IMG/VR virus record: IMGVR_UViG_3300020392_000070
Coordinates: 1 to 26,125 of that record
Reading direction: 5' to 3' (one strand)
DNA: 26,125 nt
DNA from: a virus
The notes under the pieces are model-generated. The model had not been told where the DNA came from, searched no databases, and worked only from the letters and a program-made list of their open reading frames with translations. Positions 8,019 through 14,661 of the stretch are shown one piece after another; position 1 is the stretch's first letter, and each line of letters begins with the position of its first letter. The position numbers were made by a program, and so were the translations under genes.

Positions 8019-8522
8019 ATGAATATATTGACAATAGAAAACAACGTTTACGACTTAGATAGTGTACCAGATCAAGTTAATGATCTAAGATACTGCATAC
8101 TAGATGTAAGCGATCCTGATTTCTATGATTACTATTGGTTAGAATTAATCTTCTTAGAAAGTTTTTATTCGCCGGCAGTAGTTCTTAATATTGGTGGCAA
8201 CGAAATAAAAATGCCAATGGATTGGAGTATTGCTATCTGCGATGATGACTATCATACAGAAATAGAAATAGTTCCACTAACAAGTTTAAACAATAGAGGT
8301 TTTAAAACACCTGTATTTAATCCAATGAATAATAAGATTCCAGAAATAGAAGAAGTATTCATTACAAACTATTATCAAGATATAAAATGGTTTTTTCCTA
8401 AACTGAAACCAGGACATTTATTAGTAACACCCATAGAACAAAAGGCTGTACCTAAGAGTGTGTTGTTTGTAAAAGAAGCGAATAAAATACCAGATGTTGT
8501 TGATTTAGGAGATGTATTTTAA
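8019..8522 (+). CDS. Unknown conserved-looking protein, 167 aa
   Basis: First gene of the operon after the 7973 promoter, with a good AGGAG. The protein contains DLRYCILDVSDPDFYDYYWL and LIFLESFYSPAVVLNIGG (residues ~22-60), KMPMDWSIAICDDD (~66-79), VPLTSLNNRGFKTPVFNP and a C-terminal KWFFPKLKPGHLLVTP. I recall similar hypothetical proteins in marine T4-like phages but know no function. It is acidic and rich in aromatics, with no membrane segment or signal peptide. The leading position suggests early expression. AAGGAG directly at its stop serves the next gene. Confidence 0.75.
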   Translation: MNILTIENNVYDLDSVPDQVNDLRYCILDVSDPDFYDYYWLELIFLESFYSPAVVLNIGGNEIKMPMDWSIAICDDDYHTEIEIVPLTSLNNRGFKTPVFNPMNNKIPEIEEVFITNYYQDIKWFFPKLKPGHLLVTPIEQKAVPKSVLFVKEANKIPDVVDLGDVF

Positions 8523-8531
8523 GGAGATATA

Positions 8532-9302
8532 ATGGCAAAAAGAAAATTTAGAATTGATACTGGTTATTACGGTGGTGAATGTGTAATAGGTGAAGTTTCA
8601 AATGAGTTTGTAACTAAAACTGTAGATATGGACCCAAGCGAATTAGTTGACACAGTTTTATCATTTGATAACTGGGGCGGTGACGAAGACCTCGACGAGA
8701 ATGCAGAGCACGATGATCCAGAACAAATTCCTGCTCCTAGAGATGATTATTACATGTGGGAATGCGACGACATAGAGCATATTAATAGTGCATACGGTGA
8801 TTCCGAATTTACTGTTTACGAAGTTCCAGCAGATGGCTCAGATGATTATGACCATGAAAACGAAGTTGGTACTTTTGCTGGTATTCATATGTATGGCAGA
8901 GAAGGCGGATACTTTGGTCAAGAAGCACCTGATATGATTTGCCAAGAGGATAGCGAAGGAAATATGTATGTGCCTGTGTTAGCATTTCACAGTTGTGAGA
9001 AAGGCACCTTTGCTAGTTACTTTGTAGAAACAGATGGAGAAGACTTTGATAGATACAAATTAGGCATGGGTATTGTAGAAACAAACCTAGGAGAATTTAT
9101 TGATAAAGTGTACTATAACAAGGTCGAACTTGATGCAGAATACGACTATAATGATACTACCGGTAAAAGTTATCATGCAGAAGTTGGCTGGTTAAATAAG
9201 AAGTGGCATGACTCAGAAGCAGATTTTGATGAACTCGACGAAGACTTTTTACTAGAGTTTGATGAAAATGTTAAGTGGGAAAAAGAGCAAAACGAGGTAT
9301 AA
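8532..9302 (+). CDS. Highly acidic protein, 256 aa, unknown
   Basis: The function is not recognised. By my count Asp plus Glu make up about 27% of residues, in clusters such as GGDEDLDENAEHDDPEQ and DSEADFDELDEDFLLEFDEN. The N-terminus (MAKRKFRIDTGYYGGECVIGEV) is ordered and slightly basic, and a Gly-rich central part (GTFAGIHMYGREGGYFGQE) suggests a folded beta domain. AAGGAG 5 nt before ATG gives strong translation. The stop overlaps the next ATG (TAATG at 9300-9304). Such acidity in an early phage protein could mean a DNA mimic or host-enzyme inhibitor, but that is speculation. Confidence 0.75.
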   Translation: MAKRKFRIDTGYYGGECVIGEVSNEFVTKTVDMDPSELVDTVLSFDNWGGDEDLDENAEHDDPEQIPAPRDDYYMWECDDIEHINSAYGDSEFTVYEVPADGSDDYDHENEVGTFAGIHMYGREGGYFGQEAPDMICQEDSEGNMYVPVLAFHSCEKGTFASYFVETDGEDFDRYKLGMGIVETNLGEFIDKVYYNKVELDAEYDYNDTTGKSYHAEVGWLNKKWHDSEADFDELDEDFLLEFDENVKWEKEQNEV

Positions 9303-10078
9303 TGAGAGTATTAATATTTGGATTGCCAGGAAGTGGCAAAACATATTTGGCAGAACGTTTAGTTGAATACTTAGGTGACAAAGTTGCCTGGTTCAACGCA
9401 GATAAAGTTAGAGAAGAAGCAGACGATTGGGACTTCTCTGAAGAAGGTAGATTAAGACAAAATCAACGCATGATTGATTTGTGTATAAATGCTGAATTGG
9501 AAGGCAAAATAGCAATAGCAGATTTTGTAGCACCATTTGAAAGTGCTAGAAATAAATTCTTTGCTGACTATGAAATATTCGTAGACACAATAGAAGCAGG
9601 TAGATTTGAAGATACTAACAAAGTATTTGAAAGACCAATGGCAACAGATTACAACGTTCGCGAACAACGTGGCGATGTAGATGCTAAAATAATTGCTTAT
9701 GAACTTGGACAAAGATTTATATGGGATAACCAAGCACCTACTACACAAATGCTTGGAAGATTTCAACCTTGGCACCCAGGACACCAAGCACTATTTGATA
9801 GAGCATTGGCAAAACACGGACAAGTGTTTTTAATGGTGAGAGAGATGCCAACAGATGAAAAGAATCCTTTTCCAGTACATGAAGTTGTAGAAAACTTACA
9901 ACAAAGTTTACACAAATTTGCTGGCAAGGTAAAAATACAAGTTGTACCTAACTTGTTAAACATAACGTATGGTAGAGATGTTGGATATAAAATTGAGCAA
10001 GAAGTTTTTGACGATACTATACACGATATCAGTGCTACTAAAATACGTGAACAAATGAGAGAAGAAGGAAAATTATAA
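9302..10078 (+). CDS. Bifunctional APS-kinase-like / nucleotidyltransferase fusion
   Basis: 258 aa from ATG 9302 (start MRVLIFGLPG). An in-frame ATG at 9275 would add nine poorly conserved residues inside the upstream gene. N-terminal domain (1-~135): P-loop kinase with Walker A GLPGSGKT (7-14). FNADKVRE (31-38), DFSEEGRLRQNQRMIDLC (44-61) and ADFVAPFESAR (73-83) follow the adenylylsulfate (APS) kinase pattern. C-terminal domain (~148-258): HxGH-type nucleotidyltransferase with GRFQPWHPGHQALF (152-165) and ISATKIRE (243-250). It is nearer in size and motif to NadM/cytidylyltransferase-type enzymes than to full ATP sulfurylase. The kinase-then-adenylyltransferase order resembles animal PAPS synthetase. 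The substrate is unproven: PAPS synthesis, NAD metabolism or activation of a sugar/alcohol all fit. Confidence 0.8.
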   Translation: MRVLIFGLPGSGKTYLAERLVEYLGDKVAWFNADKVREEADDWDFSEEGRLRQNQRMIDLCINAELEGKIAIADFVAPFESARNKFFADYEIFVDTIEAGRFEDTNKVFERPMATDYNVREQRGDVDAKIIAYELGQRFIWDNQAPTTQMLGRFQPWHPGHQALFDRALAKHGQVFLMVREMPTDEKNPFPVHEVVENLQQSLHKFAGKVKIQVVPNLLNITYGRDVGYKIEQEVFDDTIHDISATKIREQMREEGKL

Positions 10079-10395
10079 TGGCGGATAACAATGGCATGGC
10101 AACGGCATATCATTTAATACAAAAAATTACGCAGTGGCACCATGATAGAAATCTAATTGAAGGAGCCACAGACAAAGATCAATTAGCAAAACTCATACAA
10201 GAAATGGGAGAACTAAGTGATAATATTTGTAAAGGTAATGATATAAGAGATGACATTGGTGATATGTTAGTAGTATTAATTAATATTATGGAAAGAAATA
10301 AAATCACCATGGAAGAATGTTTAGCAGTTGCATACATGGATATTAAAGATCGTAAAGGTAAAATGATTGACGGAATATTTGTCAAGGAGGAATAA
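10078..10395 (+). CDS. MazG-like nucleotide pyrophosphohydrolase 1
   Basis: 105-aa all-alpha NTP-PPase of the MazG-like superfamily, expected to hydrolyse (d)NTPs to NMP plus PPi or to act on alarmone-like nucleotides. The metal-binding pattern is visible as QEMGELSDN (41-49; E42, E45) and RDDIGDMLV (57-65; D59, D62). The length suits a single-domain member. TAATG overlap with the kinase gene implies coupling. A second, different MazG-like gene lies at 13836. Confidence 0.8.
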   Translation: MADNNGMATAYHLIQKITQWHHDRNLIEGATDKDQLAKLIQEMGELSDNICKGNDIRDDIGDMLVVLINIMERNKITMEECLAVAYMDIKDRKGKMIDGIFVKEE

Positions 10396-10532
10396 TGATT
10401 TTAAAATGGTTGGTTATCGGAATTTTGGTGGGTTGGCTCACTCCAAGGCCTAAATACTTAGGACCAATAGAGGAGGCAATCTGGAAGCCTATTAAAGAAA
10501 AGATTCCAGCAAAATATCATTTTTGGGGGTAA
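10395..10532 (+). CDS. Tiny single-span membrane peptide, 45 aa
   Basis: This ORF is easily missed because of its size. ATG at 10395 overlaps the preceding stop (TAATGA), and a very strong AAGGAGG (10384-10390) lies 4 nt upstream. The peptide begins MILKWLVIGILVGWLTPRPK: a hydrophobic N-terminal span (about residues 2-16), then a soluble tail rich in Pro, Lys and Trp ending KYHFWG. It reaches to 3 bases before metK. A small inner-membrane protein is the likely form; function is unknown. The strong RBS and exact packing argue that it is real. Internally, 10449-10462 is the palindrome CCTAAATACTTAGG. Confidence 0.7.
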   Translation: MILKWLVIGILVGWLTPRPKYLGPIEEAIWKPIKEKIPAKYHFWG

Positions 10533-10535
10533 CAT

Positions 10536-11639
10536 ATGACATATCAATTTACAAGTGAAAGTGTTTCAGAAGGACACCCTGATAAAATATCCGATCTAAT
10601 ATCTGATAGAGTTGCAGACTATATACTTGCTGGTAATGACTCACATAGAGCGGCAGTTGAAACATTAGTTACAACAAATATGGTTACAATAGCAGGAGAG
10701 TATAAAAGTACTGTACCAATTAATAAAGAACACATTGAAGAAATTGTAAGAGGTGTGGTTAGAGAAATTGGATATGAGCAGGAAGGCTTTCACTGGGAAC
10801 ATCTAAAAGTGTATAACGAACTGCATGGACAAAGTCCAGACATAGCATTGGGCACTGATAACTTTGGTGCAGGAGACCAAGGACTCATGTTTGGTTATGC
10901 CTGCAAAGAAACACCAACGTATATGCCTAGTGCAATATATTATAGCCATAAAATTTTACAGTACCTTGCAAGTGAAAGACGTATATCCTATTCTTGGTTA
11001 GGACCTGATAGCAAATCACAGGTTACAATGGAATATGATAGTGTTAATAATCCAGTAAGAGTCAGTAAAGTAGTCTGTAGCAGTCAGCATACAGAAGAGT
11101 TTACATTAGACGCAGTCAAAGATGGCATAAAAGAATTAGTGATCAAAGCATTAGAAGAATCAGATGCACCTATTGATGATGATACCGAATATTTAATTAA
11201 CCCTACAGGCAAATTTGTAATAGGAGGACCTGATGGAGATACAGGACTTACTGGAAGAAAAATTATTGTTGATACTTATGGTGGGTATGCTCCACATGGC
11301 GGTGGTGCTTTTTCAGGTAAAGATTGCACTAAGGTCGACAGATCAGCGGCATATATGGCACGATATTTGGCAAAGAACGTTGTAGCATCAGGCCAAGCAG
11401 ATAATTGTACAGTACAACTAAGTTATGCTATTGGTGTAAAAGAACCAACTAGTGTTTATGTTTATGCTGACGGTGAAGTTAGAGCCGACATAGCAGATAT
11501 ATTAAGAGATAGAGTTGACTTAACTCCAAAAGGCATAATAGACAAATTCGATTTATTTAATATACAACTTTCAGATACAACAAACTATGGTCACTTTGGT
11601 AAAACTCTTTTACCATGGGAACAAGTTGATCTGTTTTAA
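10536..11639 (+). CDS. metK: S-adenosylmethionine synthetase
   Basis: Makes S-adenosylmethionine from methionine and ATP in the cytoplasm. The 367-aa sequence is close to full length (E. coli MetK 384) and appears intact. It begins FTSESVSEGHPDKISDLISD (residues 5-24), with the ATP-binding GHPDK, then has GTDNFGAGDQGLMFGYA (106-122) and the signature GGPDGDTGLTGRKIIVDTYG, then GGYAPHGGGAFSGKDCTKVDRS (249-270). All main catalytic blocks are present, so activity is likely. It is phage-encoded, inside an early-type operon, and the stop overlaps the next start (TAATG). Likely roles are supplying SAM for phage DNA or protein methylation or for polyamine synthesis; no methyltransferase is visible in this window. 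Confidence 0.95.
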   Translation: MTYQFTSESVSEGHPDKISDLISDRVADYILAGNDSHRAAVETLVTTNMVTIAGEYKSTVPINKEHIEEIVRGVVREIGYEQEGFHWEHLKVYNELHGQSPDIALGTDNFGAGDQGLMFGYACKETPTYMPSAIYYSHKILQYLASERRISYSWLGPDSKSQVTMEYDSVNNPVRVSKVVCSSQHTEEFTLDAVKDGIKELVIKALEESDAPIDDDTEYLINPTGKFVIGGPDGDTGLTGRKIIVDTYGGYAPHGGGAFSGKDCTKVDRSAAYMARYLAKNVVASGQADNCTVQLSYAIGVKEPTSVYVYADGEVRADIADILRDRVDLTPKGIIDKFDLFNIQLSDTTNYGHFGKTLLPWEQVDLF

Positions 11640-12004
11640 TGTTTACAGTTTACAGAATAGATTTTCCAGACGGTAAAGTTTATTTTGGATATACTGCAAA
11701 GCCTTTAACATTAAGACTTGAAGAACATATAGAAAGCAGTCAAGTAGGCAAATCCCCTCTTTATAAAGCAATCAGAATGTGTGAATACAAATGCGTAGGA
11801 AGAGAAGTAAATAAATTTCATACAATGGAAGAAGCATTAGACTGGGAAAAGAAATTAATAAAAAGAACACCTAAAGAAAAACGTCTTAATGTAAGTTGGG
11901 GAGGAGAAAATGGCGAAAACAATAAAAGAAGGTGGGCACAACAAGATATAATTAAAAAACATTATAAAAAGAAAAATAGGAAGGCAAAATACAAATATGG
12001 TTGA
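11639..12004 (+). CDS. GIY-YIG nuclease-like small protein
   Basis: 121 aa, starting MFTVYRIDFPDGKVYFGYTA. The pattern VYRIDFPDGKVYFGYT followed by LTLRLEEHI matches the GIY-YIG fold core (GIY...YIG, then Arg and His on the next helix) in degenerate form. LDWEKKLIKRTPKEKRLNVSWGG fits the later Glu-containing helix and N/G-rich end. The C-terminus is extremely basic (NNKRRWAQQDIIKKHYKKKN). It could be a free-standing homing-type nuclease (T4 seg-like) or a repair/restriction nuclease. There is no intron nearby and the operon is not disrupted. It overlaps both neighbours slightly (metK and apt). Confidence 0.6.
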   Translation: MFTVYRIDFPDGKVYFGYTAKPLTLRLEEHIESSQVGKSPLYKAIRMCEYKCVGREVNKFHTMEEALDWEKKLIKRTPKEKRLNVSWGGENGENNKRRWAQQDIIKKHYKKKNRKAKYKYG

Positions 12005-12533
12005 TATAAAAAACAGCATACGAACAGTACCCGACTTTCCTATTGAAGGAATACAGTTTCGAGATATTACTGGATTATTAGAAGACACAGAAGCATTTAA
12101 TAAATGTTTAATAGATCTTACAGCAGAAATAATGTTGTTTAAAGGAGATGTAATTGTAGGAATAGAAAGCAGAGGCTTTTTATTTGGAACTCCATTAGCA
12201 AGAGATATTGAGATACCATTTGTGTTAGCAAGGAAGCCAGGCAAATTACCAAATAAAACTGTTAGTAAAAAATATGATTTAGAGTATGGAAAAGCAGAAT
12301 TGCAAATACAATTACTTTCCCCAATAAACGGAAAAGTAATTATTATTGACGACTTAATTGCAACAGGAGGCACCGCTTTGGCATGTGCAAACCTTATACA
12401 CGAAAATTGGAATATACCTAAAGAAGATATATTAATTCTGGCAGTAATAGACTTGCCCAATTTGGGCGGTTCTGCTATAATACAAGACAACGGTTATAAT
12501 GTAAGAACATTGGTAGAATTTGATGGCGAGTAA
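11997..12533 (+). CDS. apt: Adenine phosphoribosyltransferase
   Basis: 178 aa, the normal Apt length. It converts adenine plus PRPP to AMP. Visible motifs are the N-terminal IRTVPDFPIEGIQFRDIT (8-25), typical of Apt, GIESRGFLFG (55-64), and the PRPP-binding VIIIDDLIATGGTA (114-127). It overlaps the GIY-YIG-like gene by 8 nt and the next gene by 11 nt, so it is co-transcribed with metK. Together these suggest adenine salvage linked to SAM use, since SAH and methylthioadenosine breakdown release adenine. The link is inference. Confidence 0.92.
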   Translation: MVDIKNSIRTVPDFPIEGIQFRDITGLLEDTEAFNKCLIDLTAEIMLFKGDVIVGIESRGFLFGTPLARDIEIPFVLARKPGKLPNKTVSKKYDLEYGKAELQIQLLSPINGKVIIIDDLIATGGTALACANLIHENWNIPKEDILILAVIDLPNLGGSAIIQDNGYNVRTLVEFDGE

Positions 12534-12987
12534 ACCACTTTTACAAATAAAAGATATCATGGCGGCAGTAGACCGCAAAGACTATGAATACTATAGTCGA
12601 CTAACTGATGAGCAACGTAAAAGTTTAAACTTATGGATGACTCAAAGATATGCAAGTAGTGTACAGGGCAAATATGCAGGCCATTATCTAGTAATGATAA
12701 ATGAGTTTATGAATACAAATTGGAGTGACATAAGTAAACACCCAGAATTGCAATGGAAGTTAATGTGTTTAGCAGGAGTTGGTAAAAGTCAATTTCATCC
12801 TTTTGTAAAAGTACCAAAGGCAAAACGTAAAAAAGACAAAGTTGAAGAAATGGTAAGAGAAATATTTCCTTTGGCAAAAACAGATGAAGTAGAATTACTA
12901 ATGAATATGAATACAAAAGATGATTTAAAGGTGCTGGCAGAAATACATGGCTTTGATGATAAAAGTATAAAGGAAATTTTTGCATGA
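12523..12987 (+). CDS. Candidate clamp-loader small subunit (gp62-like), tentative
   Basis: 154 aa from ATG 12523; a TTG one codon upstream is less likely. The protein is helical and basic. It has LQIKDIMAAVDRKDYEYY near the N-terminus, LNLWMTQRYASSV, then INEFMNTNWSDISKHPELQWKL, FVKVPKAKRKKDK and a C-terminal LKVLAEIHGFDDKSIKEIF. This order (helical repeat with a conserved RY/NK step, an N-x-N-x-x helix, a Pro/Lys-rich strip and a final short helix pair) resembles gp62 proteins of cyanomyoviruses as I recall them. There is no unambiguous motif, and gp44/gp45, the usual partners, are not in the window. It could be another replication accessory. Confidence 0.4.
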   Translation: MASKPLLQIKDIMAAVDRKDYEYYSRLTDEQRKSLNLWMTQRYASSVQGKYAGHYLVMINEFMNTNWSDISKHPELQWKLMCLAGVGKSQFHPFVKVPKAKRKKDKVEEMVREIFPLAKTDEVELLMNMNTKDDLKVLAEIHGFDDKSIKEIFA

Positions 12988-13658
12988 ATTTAACATGTGC
13001 ATATTGTGGTAAAACATTTATGAGTGAAAGAACTCTAAGTGCTCATATGTGCGTACAAAAAAGGAGGCACACTGACAAAGATTTAACACATGTTCGATTG
13101 GCATTTAGAACATATCAAAAATTTTATGAAATAAACATGCATAATGCAAAAACAAAAACTTATGAAGAATTTGCTGAGAGCAAATATTATGCAGGATTTG
13201 TAAAATTTGGTAGAAAAATGGTAAAAGAAGATTTACTAGAGCCTGAAAATTATGCAGAATATTTAATAAGAGAAAGTGTAGCACTAAAAGATTGGTCAAA
13301 GGATGCAATATATGATATCTATTTGAAACAATTAATAAAAAAAGAACCAGCACAAAGAGGCATAGAAAGAAGTATTAAATGTATGCAGGCATGGAGTGAA
13401 GAAAAAAATAAAGAATGGAATCAATATTTTAGAGAAGTATCACCACAGTTAGCAGTTTATCATATAAGAGGCGGAAAGATATCTCCTTGGTTTTTATTTT
13501 TAAGTGAAAGCGGACAAGAATTGTGGAGTAAGTTTAACAGTGAACAAGTAGAACTTATAAAAGATATTGCAGATCCTGGCTTTTGGAGAAGAATATTTTT
13601 AAAAAATACTGAAGAAGTAAATTTAGTACAAGACATAGTGGAGGCGTCAAATCTATGA
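12984..13658 (+). CDS. N-terminal zinc-finger protein, unknown (224 aa)
   Basis: Starts MNLTCAYCGKTFMSERTLSAHMC: C5 and C8, a 12-residue spacer, H21 and then C23 or H29, a classical C2H2/C2HC finger with the aromatic and Leu positions of the fold. The rest is helical and basic. It includes LTHVRLAFRTYQKFYEIN, KTYEEFAESKYYAGFVKFGR and a C-terminal part IRGGKISPWFLFLSESGQEL. Eukaryote-like single fingers in phage proteins usually bind nucleic acid or protein. A replication or late-transcription accessory is possible from its place in the early operon. I saw a faint helical-pattern similarity to the gp59 helicase loader but do not trust it. Start ATG overlaps the upstream stop (ATGA). Confidence 0.7.
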   Translation: MNLTCAYCGKTFMSERTLSAHMCVQKRRHTDKDLTHVRLAFRTYQKFYEINMHNAKTKTYEEFAESKYYAGFVKFGRKMVKEDLLEPENYAEYLIRESVALKDWSKDAIYDIYLKQLIKKEPAQRGIERSIKCMQAWSEEKNKEWNQYFREVSPQLAVYHIRGGKISPWFLFLSESGQELWSKFNSEQVELIKDIADPGFWRRIFLKNTEEVNLVQDIVEASNL

Positions 13659-13843
13659 GCGATAAAGAAAACAAGAATGCATTTGATTTAACTGATATAG
13701 ACAGTATAGCAAGTGCCTGGAAACCAAGTGATGGAATAAATTGGGATATTATACAACGTATGCGATTTATGAATGCAGATGCAGAAATACCACCTGAGGA
13801 TGGTTACACATCTGGCAAACGAAAATTTGAAGGAAATGAATAA
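13655..13843 (+). CDS. Small acidic protein, 62 aa, unknown
   Basis: Sequence MSDKENKNAFDLTDIDSIAS... with WKPSDGINWDIIQRMRFMNA in the middle and a basic end (SGKRKFEGNE). GGAGG (13640-13644) lies 10 nt upstream and ATGA overlaps the preceding stop. No motif is recognised. Its small size and the Asp-rich then amphipathic layout could fit a protein-binding peptide, for example an RNA polymerase or replication adaptor, but nothing confirms this. It overlaps the MazG-like gene by 8 nt. Confidence 0.6.
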   Translation: MSDKENKNAFDLTDIDSIASAWKPSDGINWDIIQRMRFMNADAEIPPEDGYTSGKRKFEGNE

Positions 13844-14096
13844 ACAACAGGAAATGCTGGTTATAACAATGGAGGAGTGTGCAGAACTCAGCCAGGCTTG
13901 TAGTAAACTTATACGTTTTGAAGACGAACGTACACAAGAAGACATTGCAAATTTACAGGACGAGGCTGGCGATTTGATTTGTATGTTAGAAATTTTAAAA
14001 GAAAACAATCTTTTGACAGATGATAAAATACAAGAACGTGTACAAGTTAAAAGAAATAAATTAAAAAAGTGGAGCAATTTATTCAATGAAGATTGA
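13836..14096 (+). CDS. MazG-like nucleotide pyrophosphohydrolase 2
   Basis: 86 aa from ATG 13836 (MNKQQEMLVITMEECAEL). A second in-frame ATG at 13854 is possible, and a longer upstream frame from 13773 would run inside the preceding gene. The metal-binding motif is clear: MEECAELSQ (12-20; E13, E14, E17), then QDEAGDLICML (41-51; E43, D46). The C-terminus is basic. It differs in sequence from the MazG-like protein at 10078. Members cleave NTPs to NMPs; in phages they are linked to nucleotide-pool or (p)ppGpp control. ATG of the next gene overlaps its end by 11 nt. Confidence 0.8.
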   Translation: MNKQQEMLVITMEECAELSQACSKLIRFEDERTQEDIANLQDEAGDLICMLEILKENNLLTDDKIQERVQVKRNKLKKWSNLFNED

Positions 14097-14661
14097 CTTT
14101 GATGTTGATATTGACATGGCAGACAGAACAAAATTGCTGTCTGTGTTGAATAATATTACAGGTAGTATCAAACGTCCAGGTGGCATGGAAAAACACAACA
14201 CAGGCGTTTATATACAGCCTATACCCCATGATCCTGTAACAGGCCTTAGTAACATTGATCACAAAGAAGCAGATGATTTAGGTTACTTTAAATTAGATGT
14301 TCTTAACAATAGTGTGTATAACAATATTGAAAGTGAGCAAGAATTAAATAATTTATGTAAGCAGGAACCAGTGTGGGAACTACTAAGTGCTAAAGAAATA
14401 GTAGAACAACTGTTTCATATTAATAATCATTATGACATTATAGAACAACATAAACCAACTAACATAGATCAATTAGCGATGATACTTGCAATGATAAGAC
14501 CAGGTAAGAGATATTTGGTTGGAAAAAGTTGGGAAGAAATTGAAAAGGATGTTTGGAAAAAACCAGATAATGATACATATTTTTTCAAGAAGTCACATGC
14601 GTATAGTTACGCAATGGCTATAATTGTTCAGTTAAATAAGTTAGTCAGCCTTCTTGACTAA
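14086..14661 (+). CDS. Miniature DnaE (DNA polymerase III alpha)-like protein
   Basis: 191 aa. Segments match the bacterial DnaE palm/fingers in order. IDFDVDIDMADRTKLL (3-18) resembles the DFDVDF catalytic block; KHNTGVYIQP (36-45) the KHAGGVVI block; GYFKLDVLNNSVYNNI (67-81) the KFDFLGL block with the third catalytic Asp (here D71). NIDQLAMILAMIRPGK (126-141) resembles the IALVALFRPGP block, and FFKKSHAYSYAMAII (166-180) the FNKSHSAAYAL block. The PHP domain, most fingers/thumb and all C-terminal domains are absent, so this is a minimal relic about one-sixth the size of DnaE. The Asp triad is retained. Whether it polymerises is unknown. It ends in a palindrome shared with the opposing gene. 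Confidence 0.65.
   Translation: MKIDFDVDIDMADRTKLLSVLNNITGSIKRPGGMEKHNTGVYIQPIPHDPVTGLSNIDHKEADDLGYFKLDVLNNSVYNNIESEQELNNLCKQEPVWELLSAKEIVEQLFHINNHYDIIEQHKPTNIDQLAMILAMIRPGKRYLVGKSWEEIEKDVWKKPDNDTYFFKKSHAYSYAMAIIVQLNKLVSLLD
14641..14661. terminator. Palindrome carrying both convergent stop codons
   Basis: TTAGTCA (14641-14647), 7-nt spacer and TGACTAA (14655-14661) form a perfect 7-bp stem. The TAA of the plus gene (14659-14661) and the TAA of the minus gene (complement of 14641-14643) lie at its two ends, so both genes end on the same stem. There is no long T-run, so this may be a weak bidirectional terminator or a 3'-end stabiliser. Confidence 0.4.

Noticed and set aside
9296-9301. TATAAT-like sequence at the end of the acidic gene as a promoter
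   Set aside because: There is no -35 at a suitable distance and the sequence is explained by a Val-stop/ATG junction.
9452-9787. Minus-strand ORF inside the kinase-nucleotidyltransferase gene
   Set aside because: The opposite frame carries real kinase and HxGH motifs; Cys/Ile/Ser-rich translation is typical of antisense frames.
10449-10462. CCTAAATACTTAGG as a late promoter for metK
   Set aside because: It has a CTAAATA core, but lies inside the 45-aa ORF, 73 nt before metK, in an early operon, and lacks the NATAAATA form used elsewhere in the window. Probably coding sequence.
11639-12004. GIY-YIG-like gene as part of a mobile intron or inserted homing element
   Set aside because: metK and apt are intact and overlap this gene by a few bases; no split gene, repeats or target-site duplication are visible.
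11855-12490. 211-aa minus-strand ORF opposite apt and the GIY-YIG-like gene
   Set aside because: Apt motifs on the plus strand are clear. The minus product has shadow-like composition (many Ser/Ile/Phe) and no RBS.
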